From assembly GCF_017303275.1 (NCBI RefSeq), contig NZ_JAFKOJ010000002.1:682001-746000 (forward strand): a stretch of DNA of 64,000 bases. Direction: 5' to 3'. The notes under the pieces were generated by a model. That model was given only the letters and a program-made list of their open reading frames with translations. It ran no database searches and was not told the origin of the DNA. How positions within the stretch are numbered: the stretch's first letter is position 1; each line of letters starts with the position of its first letter. The position numbers and the translations under genes are program-made. This document shows positions 34,730 through 43,900 of the stretch, in pieces. The DNA is from Bacillus sp. NTK034. Its GTDB lineage: Bacteria; Bacillota; Bacilli; Bacillales; Cytobacillaceae.

Positions 34730-35557
34730 TTATTTTTTCTGGCAAACTGGACAGTAAACTGTCCCCCTGCCTCCTGTCACGATCCGCTCAAGCGTGCTTC
34801 CGCAGACTTTGCAATCTTCCCCTTTTCGCCCATAAACAAAAAGTTCGAGCTGAAACATGCCAATTTGCCCCTGGGAATTAACATAGGAGCGAATGGTGCT
34901 CCCTCCCTTATCAACTGCTTCACTCAGAGTATCCGCAATCTCTTTGTGAAGTGTCTCCAATTCGCTTCTTGTTAAGCTATTTGCCGCTCTTTCTGGATGT
35001 ATTCCTGAACGAAATAATGCTTCATCGACATAAATATTTCCTAGCCCTACGATCGTTTTCTGATCGAGAAGTGCAGTTTTGATATTACGGGTGGTACGGG
35101 AAAGTCTCGCAGCAAGGTCGTCTGCCGTAAACTCTTCTGCAAATGGTTCCGGTCCAAGGTGTGCCAGCGGAAGAGTCTTAAATTCTTCGCCCTTTGCATA
35201 TAGGTGCATCGTTCCAAATTTACGGACATCCTTATATCTGAGCTCTGTACCATCTGTAAAATGAAAAATCACATGAGTGTGTTTTTCAACAGGTTCTTCT
35301 TTTGAAAAAAGGCCGTACCTGCCTTCCATTCTCAGATGGGACACAAGGGCATAATCATTGGTATAGAGAATTAGAAACTTTCCTCTTCTGCCAATGTCCT
35401 GAAAAATTTGGCCTGCTAAAGCATCCTTGAATTGTGCAAGCTCTTCCGGATGCTTAACCATTTTGGGCCAGAAAACCGAAACATGTGCAATGGTTTTGCC
35501 GATCACCAATTCCTGCAATGTTCTTCTGACCGTTTCAACTTCAGGAAGTTCCGGCAT
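34730..35557 (-). CDS. mutM: Formamidopyrimidine-DNA glycosylase
   Basis: Removes 8-oxoguanine and formamidopyrimidines from DNA and nicks at the abasic site. There are 275 residues. The processed N-terminal proline Pro2 and Glu3 of MPELPEVETVRR are the catalytic pair. The helix-two-turn-helix follows (KTIVGLGNIYVDEALFRSGI), and the C-terminal zinc finger CKVC-x16-CPVC closes the protein. It lies 63 bases after polA with AAGGAGGGGG before the ATG, so co-transcription with the replication/repair polymerase is likely. Confidence 0.96.
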   Translation of the reverse strand: MPELPEVETVRRTLQELVIGKTIAHVSVFWPKMVKHPEELAQFKDALAGQIFQDIGRRGKFLILYTNDYALVSHLRMEGRYGLFSKEEPVEKHTHVIFHFTDGTELRYKDVRKFGTMHLYAKGEEFKTLPLAHLGPEPFAEEFTADDLAARLSRTTRNIKTALLDQKTIVGLGNIYVDEALFRSGIHPERAANSLTRSELETLHKEIADTLSEAVDKGGSTIRSYVNSQGQIGMFQLELFVYGRKGEDCKVCGSTLERIVTGGRGTVYCPVCQKK

Positions 35558-35620
35558 GGTCCCCCTCCTTTTTAATACAGTTTAGAAAACTTTTTTTGTA
35601 TTCAAAAATACAATCTGCTT

Positions 35621-38254
35621 TTATTTCGCATCAAACCACGTTGGCCCAAAAGAATAATCCACTTTAAGCGGAACTTTCAATTCTACTGCATTTTCCATAA
35701 CGTCCGGTACGATTTTTTTGAGCGCCTCTATTTCATCCTCTGGTACTTCAAAGATCAGTTCATCGTGAACCTGCAGCAGTAGGCGTGCTTTGAGTTCTTC
35801 TTTTCTTAAGCGGTCAGCCATATCAATCATGGCTTTTTTAATTATATCTGCTGCGCTTCCCTGGATTGGTGTGTTCATGGCGGTTCTTTCTGCAAAGCTT
35901 CGCAGGTTGAAGTTTCGGCTTGTGATTTCAGGCAGATACCTTCTTCTGTGAAGAAGGGTCGAGACATATCCTTTTTGTTTTGCATCATGGATAATATCGT
36001 CCATGTACTGCTTAACGCCAGGATAGCTTTCCAGATAGCGGTTAATAAATTTACCGGCTTCTTTTCTTGTGATGCCAAGGCTTTGGGAAAGGCCATAATC
36101 ACTGATTCCGTAGACAATTCCGAAGTTAACAGCCTTTGCATGGCGCCGCATATTGGACGTTACTTCATCAGCATTAACGTGGAATACTTCCATTGCCGTT
36201 TTGGTGTGAATATCCATATCTTCATTAAATGCTTCAATGAGCTTTTCATCATTCGCAATATGAGCCAGCACTCTCAGTTCAATCTGCGAGTAGTCTGCTG
36301 CAAAGATGGCCCAGCCAGGTTCTGACGGGACAAATGCCTGCCTGATTTTTCGCCCTTCCTCCAGCCGGATCGGAATATTTTGCAGGTTCGGGTCTGTTGA
36401 GCTTAATCTACCTGTCTGTGTAAGAGCCTGATTAAACCTGGTGTGGACTTTGCCGGTTTCATAGTTAACCACCTTAAGCAGGCCTTCAATATAAGTGGAT
36501 TGAAGTTTGCCAAGCTGTCGGTAATGGAGGATGTCCCGGATAATTTCATGGCTGTTCTCAAGCTTTTCAAGAACATCAGCAGAAGTGGAATAGCCTGTTT
36601 TGGTTTTTTTTATGGCAGGCAGCCCTAATTTTTCAAAAAGGATCACACCGAGCTGTTTTGGAGAATTAATATTAAAGGCTTCCCCGGCAAGCTCATGTAT
36701 GCGCTTTTCGATTTCATCCAGTTTGGAGAGCAGGTCTTGTCCCATTGTTTTCAGGCGTTCAAGATCCACTTTAATACCGGTTGATTCCATATCAGCTAAA
36801 ATCAGTGACAGCGGCATTTCCAGGTCATAAAACAACTCGGATTGCTGGTTCTCCTTCAATTCACTATCCAGTTTTTCCTTCAGTGTCATCAAGGCCGCTG
36901 CTTTCCTTGCCAAATGCCCGGCAAGCTCCTTATTTTCCGGAATCCGCCTTTTTGCTCCTTTTCCGTAAAAAGCTTCATCAGATTGAATCGCATTATAGCC
37001 ATGATTTTTTGCTATAGAGGCCATATCTTCAATGGTCTGAGACGGGTTAATAAGATAAGAAGCAATATAAAGGTCAAAATCGGCACCTTTTAGATGAATA
37101 CCATGATGACGGAGTGAGACTTCCGATCTTTTTGCATCATAGACTGTCTTCTTTTTGGTTTCATCTTCAGCCCATCTTTTAAAAACATCAGACTCTAAAG
37201 CCGTATCTTTGGAGAAGAAGAAATTCCCCTTATCATTTGCAACGGAAAAACCAATGATGTCTGCATAATGATAATTATCTTCCAGAAGCTCAACATAGAA
37301 TGCATTTTCATCAGTAAACATTTCTTCCTTAATTTCATCTGCAATGGTAAATTCAATTTCTTCCAGATTCTCTTCGATTGCATCTGTGTCTCCGCCAAGT
37401 TTTTCCAGTAAAGAGTTAAAGCCTAATTCTTTAAAGATGCTTATGACTTTTTCTTTTTCAAAACCTTCATATTCAATGTCTTCAATTTTAATTTCAACAG
37501 GGGCTTCTCTGGTGATAGTGGCAAGTTCCTTGCTCATTAAAGCCTGATCCCTGAATTCTTCCAGCTTTTCTTTCAGTTTTTTTCCGCCTACCTTATCAAC
37601 AGAATCCAAGAGTTTTTCAAGGGTACCAAACTCTTTCAGCAATTTAAGAGCTGTTTTTTCGCCCACTCCTGGAACACCTGGGATATTATCTGAACTATCT
37701 CCCATTAGGCCTTTCATATCAATAATCCTGTCAGCAGTGATTCCGTATTTTTCTTCTATATGTGCTGGTGTGTATTCTTCTATATCAGTAATGCCTTTGC
37801 GGGTAATGCTGACTGTTACAGAATCGGAACTTAACTGTGTCAAATCCTTATCCCCTGATATAACTTTAACTTCATAGCCATCTTTTTCGGCATGGAGGGA
37901 CAGAGTTCCAATAATATCATCCGCTTCAAAGTTTTCCAGTTCATATCTGGAGATTCCGTAAGCATCGAGAAGTTCTCTGATATAAGGGAACTGCTCTGAT
38001 AGCTCAGGCGGTGTTTTCTGCCTTCCTCCTTTATACTCGCTGAAGGTTTTATGGCGGAAGGTTGTTTTTCCGGCATCGAACGCCACAAGGAGATGGGTTG
38101 GTTTTTCATCCTCCAGTATCCTTTGCAGCATCATGGTAAATCCGTAGACAGCATTTGTATGTATTCCTTTATCGTTGTTTAAAAGCGGCAGAGCAAAAAA
38201 TGCCCGATAAGCGATGCTGTTGCCATCTATCAGAACAAGCTTTTTTTTATCCAA
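35621..38254 (-). CDS. polA: DNA polymerase I
   Basis: Repair polymerase with 5'-3' exonuclease for gap filling and Okazaki-fragment processing. It has 877 residues. The 5' nuclease domain takes about 1-290 (LVLIDGNSIAYRAFFALP). The middle domain (about 300-465) has the proofreading fold but no acidic DxE motif (AFYVELLEDNYH at the expected place), so proofreading is probably lost, as in Geobacillus Pol I. The polymerase domain follows, with DYSQIELRVLAHI, RRHAKAVNFGIVYGIS and QVHDELIFEV. The start is TTG at 38254 behind GGAGGAG. Repeat remnant A9 abuts the ribosome-binding site. Confidence 0.96.
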   Translation of the reverse strand: MDKKKLVLIDGNSIAYRAFFALPLLNNDKGIHTNAVYGFTMMLQRILEDEKPTHLLVAFDAGKTTFRHKTFSEYKGGRQKTPPELSEQFPYIRELLDAYGISRYELENFEADDIIGTLSLHAEKDGYEVKVISGDKDLTQLSSDSVTVSITRKGITDIEEYTPAHIEEKYGITADRIIDMKGLMGDSSDNIPGVPGVGEKTALKLLKEFGTLEKLLDSVDKVGGKKLKEKLEEFRDQALMSKELATITREAPVEIKIEDIEYEGFEKEKVISIFKELGFNSLLEKLGGDTDAIEENLEEIEFTIADEIKEEMFTDENAFYVELLEDNYHYADIIGFSVANDKGNFFFSKDTALESDVFKRWAEDETKKKTVYDAKRSEVSLRHHGIHLKGADFDLYIASYLINPSQTIEDMASIAKNHGYNAIQSDEAFYGKGAKRRIPENKELAGHLARKAAALMTLKEKLDSELKENQQSELFYDLEMPLSLILADMESTGIKVDLERLKTMGQDLLSKLDEIEKRIHELAGEAFNINSPKQLGVILFEKLGLPAIKKTKTGYSTSADVLEKLENSHEIIRDILHYRQLGKLQSTYIEGLLKVVNYETGKVHTRFNQALTQTGRLSSTDPNLQNIPIRLEEGRKIRQAFVPSEPGWAIFAADYSQIELRVLAHIANDEKLIEAFNEDMDIHTKTAMEVFHVNADEVTSNMRRHAKAVNFGIVYGISDYGLSQSLGITRKEAGKFINRYLESYPGVKQYMDDIIHDAKQKGYVSTLLHRRRYLPEITSRNFNLRSFAERTAMNTPIQGSAADIIKKAMIDMADRLRKEELKARLLLQVHDELIFEVPEDEIEALKKIVPDVMENAVELKVPLKVDYSFGPTWFDAK

Positions 38255-38269
38255 CTAATATCTCCTCCT

Positions 38270-38299
38270 ATCAGAAAAGCGCAAGCGGCTTGCCCACAA
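38270..38299 (+). repeat. Repeat family A, truncated copy A9
   Basis: Only the left end is present (AGAAAAGCGCAAGCGGCTTG, then CCCAC), between polA and the terminator of hflC. Confidence 0.65.
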
Positions 38300-38366
38300 T
38301 AAAAAAGCCGATATTTTCCTTTATTCTATCATGAGCAGATAGAGAAAGAAAAATAACGGCTTTTGG
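38299..38366 (-). terminator. Long terminator of hflKC
   Basis: Minus strand stem beginning AAAAGCCG and closing CGGCTTTT over a long imperfect hairpin, followed by a T-run and ATTG. Confidence 0.8.
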
Positions 38367-38377
38367 GTTATAAATTA

Positions 38378-39310
38378 TTAATCCGTATATCCCATCAGCA
38401 GCCGGGCATATGGTGAGTCAGAAGGGAGAACAATTACAGTCTCGCCATTAATGGTCTTTTTATAGGATTCAAGCGTGCGGTATAAGGAATAAAATTCAGG
38501 ATCCTTTGAAAAGGCTTCGTTGTAGACCTTCGCAGCTCCCGCTTCTCCTTCCGCCCGGATCGTTTCAGCATCCGCCTGGGCCTTGGCAAGCATTTCCCTG
38601 ACATTTCTGTCCGTTTCAGCAATGATAATATTCTTTTGGGCATCACCCTTGGACAGGTATTCCTGGGCTGTTGACTGGCGCTCGGAAATCATCCTGGTAT
38701 ATACGGACTGTTCGTTTTCTGCCGGTAAATCTGTTCGTTTAATTCTTACATCTGTTACTGTGATTCCATAGTTATCGTTTGATAGCAATTCATTCACTTT
38801 AGAAGTAATTTGATCATTCAATGATCCCCTTGATGACTTTTCATCATTAATTATTTCATCATAATTCAGCCGGCCCAATTCGGAGCGGGTCACGGAGTAG
38901 ATGAACTCTTCCATTCTGGCCTCCGCTCCCTCCAATGTTCTGGCGTTTGAGATCATTTTTTTCGGGTCATCAATTTTCCATACAGCATAATTATCGATTA
39001 TCATGACCTTTTTGTCCTTTGTATTGATTTCAGCTTCTGACACATCATAAGTCATTTGGTATTTTGGGAGCGTGGAAACACTTTGGATAAATGGTATTTT
39101 GTATGTTAATCCAGGCTTGCTCTCAATCCTGACCACCTCCCCAAATTGACGGATGACCTTGTACTCCCCTTCCTTTACAATAAAAAGGTTGCTGAATAGA
39201 ATTACTAGTGCGGCAATGATAAGCACAAGGATGATTCCAAGTTTGGTATAACTTCTCCACTGGAAATTCCCGCCCCGTTCATTGATATTTACGACATTTT
39301 GATCACTCAT
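38378..39310 (-). CDS. hflC: FtsH protease modulator HflC
   Basis: SPFH/band-7 membrane protein that forms a complex with HflK around the FtsH protease. It has 310 residues: a short N-terminal cytoplasmic segment, one membrane anchor (about 22-44, IILVLIIAALVILFSNLFIV), the SPFH domain (FIVKEGEYKVIRQFGEVV onward) and a coiled coil (about 225-275). The start at ATG 39310 overlaps the end of hflK by 8 bases, with GGTGG before it, so translation is coupled. As I recall, B. subtilis has no hflKC between polA and phoR, so this pair is an insertion in the conserved order. Confidence 0.92.
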   Translation of the reverse strand: MSDQNVVNINERGGNFQWRSYTKLGIILVLIIAALVILFSNLFIVKEGEYKVIRQFGEVVRIESKPGLTYKIPFIQSVSTLPKYQMTYDVSEAEINTKDKKVMIIDNYAVWKIDDPKKMISNARTLEGAEARMEEFIYSVTRSELGRLNYDEIINDEKSSRGSLNDQITSKVNELLSNDNYGITVTDVRIKRTDLPAENEQSVYTRMISERQSTAQEYLSKGDAQKNIIIAETDRNVREMLAKAQADAETIRAEGEAGAAKVYNEAFSKDPEFYSLYRTLESYKKTINGETVIVLPSDSPYARLLMGYTD

Positions 39311-40268
39311 TATCCGCACCACCTTCCTCTTTCTGTTTGGGCTGTTCTTTCTCAAGAGGCCTGATCGGGAAATATTTCATTGTATTTCCATCGTCATTCA
39401 TAATGTAAATTTCAGCACCTGGAAGGACTTGCTCCAGCGTTTCAATGACAAGCCGCTCTCTAGTGATATCAGGATTATTCTTGTATTCTCCGTACAATTT
39501 ATTAAATACTGCCACATCTCCACGTGCCCTTTCCAGACGTGCTGCCTTTTCACCTTCCGCTTTAGAGGCAAGAGCCTTCTTCTCACCTTCTGCTTCATTC
39601 ATTCTCTGGTTCTTATATTTTTCTGCTTCATTTATTTTGGTATTGGCTGTTTCCCTTGCATCCGTTACATCCGTAAAGGCTTTTCTTACATCGTCATTCG
39701 GCAATTCCACATCCTGCAGTTTGACTGCAAGAACGGAGATGCCAATATCATACTTGCCAATTAAAGAGGTAAGGAGCTCTCTGACATCCGCTTCGATCTC
39801 TGCTTTCCCTGAGGTAAGCGCGTCATCTATCTTAGAACCTCCTATAATACTTCTTAAGGATGAGGAAGTAGCATCGTATAGAATTTCTTCTGGATCTTCA
39901 GCATTATAAAGATATTTTTCAGGATCCGTAATTTTCCACTGTACAACCAGATCTGCCAAAACGATATTTTCATCCCCGGTTATCATCTTTGTCTCATCAG
40001 GAAAATCCTTTATTTCTCCATCTTTTTCTTCATATCCAAACTGCAGAGAAAAAGTTTCTTTTGAAAGCTTCTCCACGCTCTGAACAGGCCATGGCAATTT
40101 GAAATGAAGTCCCGGCTCCGTAATGCCTTCCTCAACTTTCCCAAATGTTAAAATAACTGCCTGATCCGATTCATCGACGGTGTACCATGTTGTAAAGGCA
40201 ACTATACTTAATATAACAATTGCCAGAATTAGCCCTGCGATTGTATAAATTCGCTTTAAGCTGACCAT
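39303..40268 (-). CDS. hflK: FtsH protease modulator HflK
   Basis: Partner of HflC. It has 321 residues with one N-terminal membrane anchor (about 7-28) followed by the SPFH domain (YTVDESDQAVILTFGKVEEG) and a coiled coil rich in Lys, Glu and Ala (about 205-255, ETANTKINEAEKYKNQRMNE). The C-terminus is highly acidic (EKEQPKQKEEGGADNE). The ATG has GGGGAG before it. hflK and hflC form a two-gene unit bounded by terminators on both sides, so they are probably an independent transcript. Confidence 0.92.
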   Translation of the reverse strand: MVSLKRIYTIAGLILAIVILSIVAFTTWYTVDESDQAVILTFGKVEEGITEPGLHFKLPWPVQSVEKLSKETFSLQFGYEEKDGEIKDFPDETKMITGDENIVLADLVVQWKITDPEKYLYNAEDPEEILYDATSSSLRSIIGGSKIDDALTSGKAEIEADVRELLTSLIGKYDIGISVLAVKLQDVELPNDDVRKAFTDVTDARETANTKINEAEKYKNQRMNEAEGEKKALASKAEGEKAARLERARGDVAVFNKLYGEYKNNPDITRERLVIETLEQVLPGAEIYIMNDDGNTMKYFPIRPLEKEQPKQKEEGGADNE

Positions 40269-40367
40269 TTCTCTCTCCCCTTCCCTAGCGCTTTCTATAA
40301 CTTTTCATACGATTTATTTACGTAAAGGTTTCATAAATATGACAAAAGTTAAAGAAAGATGATCAAA

Positions 40368-40408
40368 AATGAAAAAGGCGAAAGCGGGGTCAGCTTTCAC
40401 CTTTTTCT
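40368..40408 (-). terminator. Terminator of phoPR
   Basis: Stem GAAAAAGGTGAAAGC / GCTTTCGCCTTTTTC (one mismatch) on the minus strand, with AT-rich flanks. It lies between phoR and hflK. Confidence 0.88.
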
Positions 40409-40511
40409 ATGGCTCCTTGGATGAAGGGGTTTAACAATTATGATTTTATCAGCGGAATGTAAAGTTGACATAAATCTGCTGTAAAATTAATGTAAAGTTA
40501 ATCCTGCCACT

Positions 40512-42287
40512 TCAACCATTTTTTTCATTAATCAGTTTAGGAAGTTCAATTAAAAAGGAGGTGCCTTTGCCGACCTCACTTTTTACTGAGATGGATCCTT
40601 TATGCGCTTCAACCAGATGCTTTACGATGGCAAGGCCCAATCCTGTTCCTCCGGAATTTCTGCTTCTGGCTTTATCCACCCGATAAAAACGTTCAAAAAT
40701 ACGCGGAATTTCACTGGCTTCAATCCCAATTCCTGTATCCCTTATTTCAGTCAATACTGTGCTGCCGGTCTTTGCAGCCGAAATATAGATGACCCCCTGA
40801 TTCGGCGTATAAGAAATGGCATTTGATATGATATTTATAAACACCTGCTTAAGCCGGTGAACATCACCTTCAATATATACCGGTTTTTCATCTCTCTGAT
40901 ATTCAAATACAATTTCCTTTTCTGCTGCTTTCCCTTTCATTATGGCCATCACATCTTCGAGCACATCAGTCAGATCCAGCTGCTGAATGGAAAGACTGAA
41001 TCCTTGCTTTTCGATTTTCGATAGATCCAGCAAATCCTGAATAAGAGATTGGAGCCGGTCACTTTCCTTCAAAATGATACTGAGGAAATCATTCAGAGCC
41101 TGTTTGTTTTCCATCGCACCATCCAAAAGAGTTTCCGAAAAACCCTTAATAGAAGTTATAGGTGTTTTCAATTCATGGGAAACGTTTGCTACAAAATCCT
41201 TCCTCATCTGCTCCAGCTTCTTCAGTTCTGTAATATCATGAAAAACAAGCAAAATCCCTTTCCATTCATCATTTGTGCCAATTATCGGGACTCCATATAC
41301 TTCAAAGTAACGTCGTTCGATATTGACAGGAATAATAAGCTGCTTTTTTACTTTCTGTTCAGTCATGAAAATTTCTTCGACCATTTCCGTAATACCTTTG
41401 TGTTCAATCACTTCATAATAGAGCTTGTATAGGTATTCGGAAGGATTTACATTAAAAACCTCTTTATATGGCCGGTTCATTAAATTAATATAGCCTCTGC
41501 TGTCAATAAGAATCAGGCCGCTTCCCATATTTTCAATAAGAGCTCCAAGCCGGTCCTGCTGCATTTCCTGGGACTTCACCATTTCTTGAAGATTCCTTGC
41601 CAATACATTGATAGACTTACTCAGCATACCAGTTTCGTCTTCCTGATCTTCATATGTTCTTGCCCGGTAGTTTCCCTTTGTAAGTTCAATCGCAACCTTT
41701 GTGGCTGACTCGATAGGCTTTGTATATCGTGCTGTAATTCTTGATCCAAGCAGAATAATCACAAATAAAGAAAGTCCCAGGCTTATAGTCAAAATCCACC
41801 AAATCTGCTGATAAGCCTTTTGGAATTCAGCCATCTTTGTACTTAAGAAGATATAACCTTCCTTCTCGCCTTCTATCATGACAGGCTGCCAATAATAGTG
41901 CAGGTTAAACCCTCCGCCCACTTCCAATCCTGATTCATTTGCAGAATCCTTTTTTAAAACTTCTAATATAATTTCCTGATGCCTGATTTTTGTTGTCTCA
42001 CTTTTGACGCTGCTGTCCATTAATATTCTGCCCTGGCTATCAGTAGCAGTTACACGCAAATCAAGAATCTCTCCGAACTCATTGACTTTATCAATACTAA
42101 GGGAGCCAATGCCTCCGTTGCCCTCAACATAGCTTGATACCAGTTCAGACTCTTTTTGCAGACGTGCATCAAATGTATTTAAATAATAGCTTTTAAAAAG
42201 CTGTCCTAAAAGAAGGCCTAGCGCAATTAAAACAACCAGAATTAAAGTGAGCAATGCAAATAACAGGCGGGTGCGAAACGTGTTCAT
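40512..42287 (-). CDS. phoR: Phosphate sensor histidine kinase PhoR
   Basis: Membrane kinase of the PhoP-PhoR system for phosphate starvation; in Bacillus it also senses wall teichoic acid intermediates. There are 591 residues: membrane segments at about 8-30 and 163-182 with an extracellular loop between, HAMP (about 183-236), PAS (about 245-355), and the kinase core with the phosphorylated His371 in FVANVSHELKTPITSIKGF. The ATP-binding motifs are NIISNAISYTPNQG, DTGIGIEASE and SGGTGLGLAI. The ATG overlaps the phoP stop by 4 bases. Confidence 0.96.
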   Translation of the reverse strand: MNTFRTRLLFALLTLILVVLIALGLLLGQLFKSYYLNTFDARLQKESELVSSYVEGNGGIGSLSIDKVNEFGEILDLRVTATDSQGRILMDSSVKSETTKIRHQEIILEVLKKDSANESGLEVGGGFNLHYYWQPVMIEGEKEGYIFLSTKMAEFQKAYQQIWWILTISLGLSLFVIILLGSRITARYTKPIESATKVAIELTKGNYRARTYEDQEDETGMLSKSINVLARNLQEMVKSQEMQQDRLGALIENMGSGLILIDSRGYINLMNRPYKEVFNVNPSEYLYKLYYEVIEHKGITEMVEEIFMTEQKVKKQLIIPVNIERRYFEVYGVPIIGTNDEWKGILLVFHDITELKKLEQMRKDFVANVSHELKTPITSIKGFSETLLDGAMENKQALNDFLSIILKESDRLQSLIQDLLDLSKIEKQGFSLSIQQLDLTDVLEDVMAIMKGKAAEKEIVFEYQRDEKPVYIEGDVHRLKQVFINIISNAISYTPNQGVIYISAAKTGSTVLTEIRDTGIGIEASEIPRIFERFYRVDKARSRNSGGTGLGLAIVKHLVEAHKGSISVKSEVGKGTSFLIELPKLINEKNG

Positions 42288-43000
42288 TCGCCTTTAGGCT
42301 CCTCCAATTTATAGCCCAATCCGCGAATGGTTTTTATATATACAGGTTTTTTAGTGTTTGTTTCAATCTTCTCTCTTAAATGACTAATATGTACATCAAC
42401 GATTCTTGTGTCTCCCGCAAAATCATAATTCCAGACTGCGCTAAGAAGCTGATCCCTTGTAAGAACACGGCTCTTATTCTTGGCAAGATATAATAGCAAT
42501 TCAAATTCCTTCGGAGTTAATTCAAGAAGTTCATCTTCAAAATAAGCTTCATAATGCTGCGGAAATATCTTCAGCCCGCCAATCCGAAAAGAATCGCCAT
42601 CTTCTGTTTTCTCCTCTGCAGCCTCAGGCACAAATTGAGTCCTCCTTAAGATGGCTTTAACTCTGGCAACCACTTCCCGGGGGCTGAAAGGTTTTGTCAT
42701 GTAATCATCCGCACCCAATTCAAGGCCAAGAACCTTATCGAATTCATCATCCTTGGCAGTCAGCATCAAAATAGGTGTGGCAATTTTCTGCTGTCTAAGC
42801 TGTTTGCATACTTCAATTCCATCAAGCTTTGGAAGCATAAGATCAAGTACAATTAGATCCGGCTTTTCAGAAATGGCCAGATCTTTTCCCTCCTGGCCAT
42901 CCATGGCTGTGATCACTTCATAGCCCGCCTGCTCCAGGTTATACTGAAGTAAAGTTACGATAGATTGTTCGTCATCTACAACTAGAATTTTCTTATCCAT
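42284..43000 (-). CDS. phoP: Phosphate response regulator PhoP
   Basis: OmpR-type response regulator controlled by PhoR. It has 238 residues: a receiver domain (1-120) with acidic pocket Asp9/Asp10 and phosphoacceptor Asp53 (VLDLMLP), Lys103-type residue in YMTKPFSP, and a winged-helix DNA-binding domain (about 135-235, ELTPKEFELLLYLAKN and RIVDVHISHLREKIE). CGGAGG precedes the ATG. No clear row of PhoP-type TTMACA repeats is visible in the 220 bases upstream, but a SigA promoter is. Confidence 0.96.
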   Translation of the reverse strand: MDKKILVVDDEQSIVTLLQYNLEQAGYEVITAMDGQEGKDLAISEKPDLIVLDLMLPKLDGIEVCKQLRQQKIATPILMLTAKDDEFDKVLGLELGADDYMTKPFSPREVVARVKAILRRTQFVPEAAEEKTEDGDSFRIGGLKIFPQHYEAYFEDELLELTPKEFELLLYLAKNKSRVLTRDQLLSAVWNYDFAGDTRIVDVHISHLREKIETNTKKPVYIKTIRGLGYKLEEPKGE

Positions 43001-43135
43001 ACGATCCTCCGAGTGAATGAATTACCCCTGTTTAAAACCTCAGCTGAAACAGCACCATTGGAGTGTCAGCGATCTTTTTAAAAGCAGGTATCCCTCCTGC
43101 CTATCAAACCCCTATTTGCCATATACCTTTATTAT

Positions 43136-43165
43136 AATATATTTCATGATTTTTTTTCGGATCAA
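43136..43165 (-). promoter_or_regulatory. Predicted SigA promoter of phoPR
   Basis: Minus strand: -35 TTGATC (4 of 6), 18-bp spacer, -10 TATATT (5 of 6). B. subtilis phoPR has several promoters; only this one is readable by eye. Confidence 0.5.
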
Positions 43166-43226
43166 TTGTTGGATGGTACTGGATTTCATAAAAAAAGATG
43201 TGCGTCTTCTGCACATCTTTTTACTA

Positions 43227-43703
43227 TCAGAAATTATCCAGAGCATTCCCATCCATTGGCTGAGGCTTGTATGGCGGGCATATTAGGAGCTGTCCGTTAA
43301 TAACCGTCTGCTCCTCTTCGTTTGTTCCCTGTACCTTAATTTGTACGGTGTGACTTGAGGTGTTCACTTCTGTTACCTCGAATAAAAATTGAACGGTGCC
43401 ATAATGATAGACAGGCTTCACATACTCGATCTCCTGCTTTAAAACATGGCTTCCTGGCCCCGGCAAATATTTTGATATGGCAGAGTTAATGATGCCGTTC
43501 AGCATAACACTTGGTACAATCGGTTTTTTATAAGGTGTTTGTGAGGCATAATCATGCTGGATATATAAAGGGTTTGCATCGTTCGTTAAGCCCAGGTATA
43601 GCAACAGGTCCTTATCTTCTATTTTTTCAGTAAGCGTCAATTTTTCGCCAACAGATATTTCATCAATGGTTCTTCCCAGTTTTCTTTTCTTTCCAAGCAG
43701 CAT
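43227..43703 (-). CDS. MaoC-like dehydratase-domain protein
   Basis: A 158-residue hot-dog-fold protein of the MaoC/R-hydratase type, which hydrates 2-enoyl-CoA or related thioesters. The hydratase signature region is TNDANPLYIQHDYASQTPYKKPIVP (about 40-64), with the Asp42/His50-type pair, and the core helix VMLNGIINSAISKYLPG follows. The substrate cannot be told from the sequence. It lies between mdh and phoP, a place where Bacillaceae often carry this gene. A short hydrophilic C-terminal tail (PPYKPQPMDGNALDNF) goes beyond the fold. Confidence 0.85.
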   Translation of the reverse strand: MLLGKKRKLGRTIDEISVGEKLTLTEKIEDKDLLLYLGLTNDANPLYIQHDYASQTPYKKPIVPSVMLNGIINSAISKYLPGPGSHVLKQEIEYVKPVYHYGTVQFLFEVTEVNTSSHTVQIKVQGTNEEEQTVINGQLLICPPYKPQPMDGNALDNF

Positions 43704-43832
43704 ATCTAAGCACCTCCAAGTATTGTAACCGTTTACATAGTTGCTGTAAAAAATAGACTGTTAAATATTTTAAATTATTCAGTCTATTTTTTATATGATA
43801 TCATTTTATACTATTTCCCAAAAGGGCTTCCA

Positions 43833-43868
43833 GTAAAAAAATTCGGAGATTGTCCCCGAATTTTTTTA
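43833..43868 (-). terminator. Terminator of mdh
   Basis: Minus strand stem AAATTCGGGGA / TCTCCGAATTT (one mismatch) followed by TTTTAC; A-rich on the other flank. Confidence 0.88.
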
Positions 43869-43900
43869 CTGTCTATTTTCTCAAATATTATTTTTTAGCC

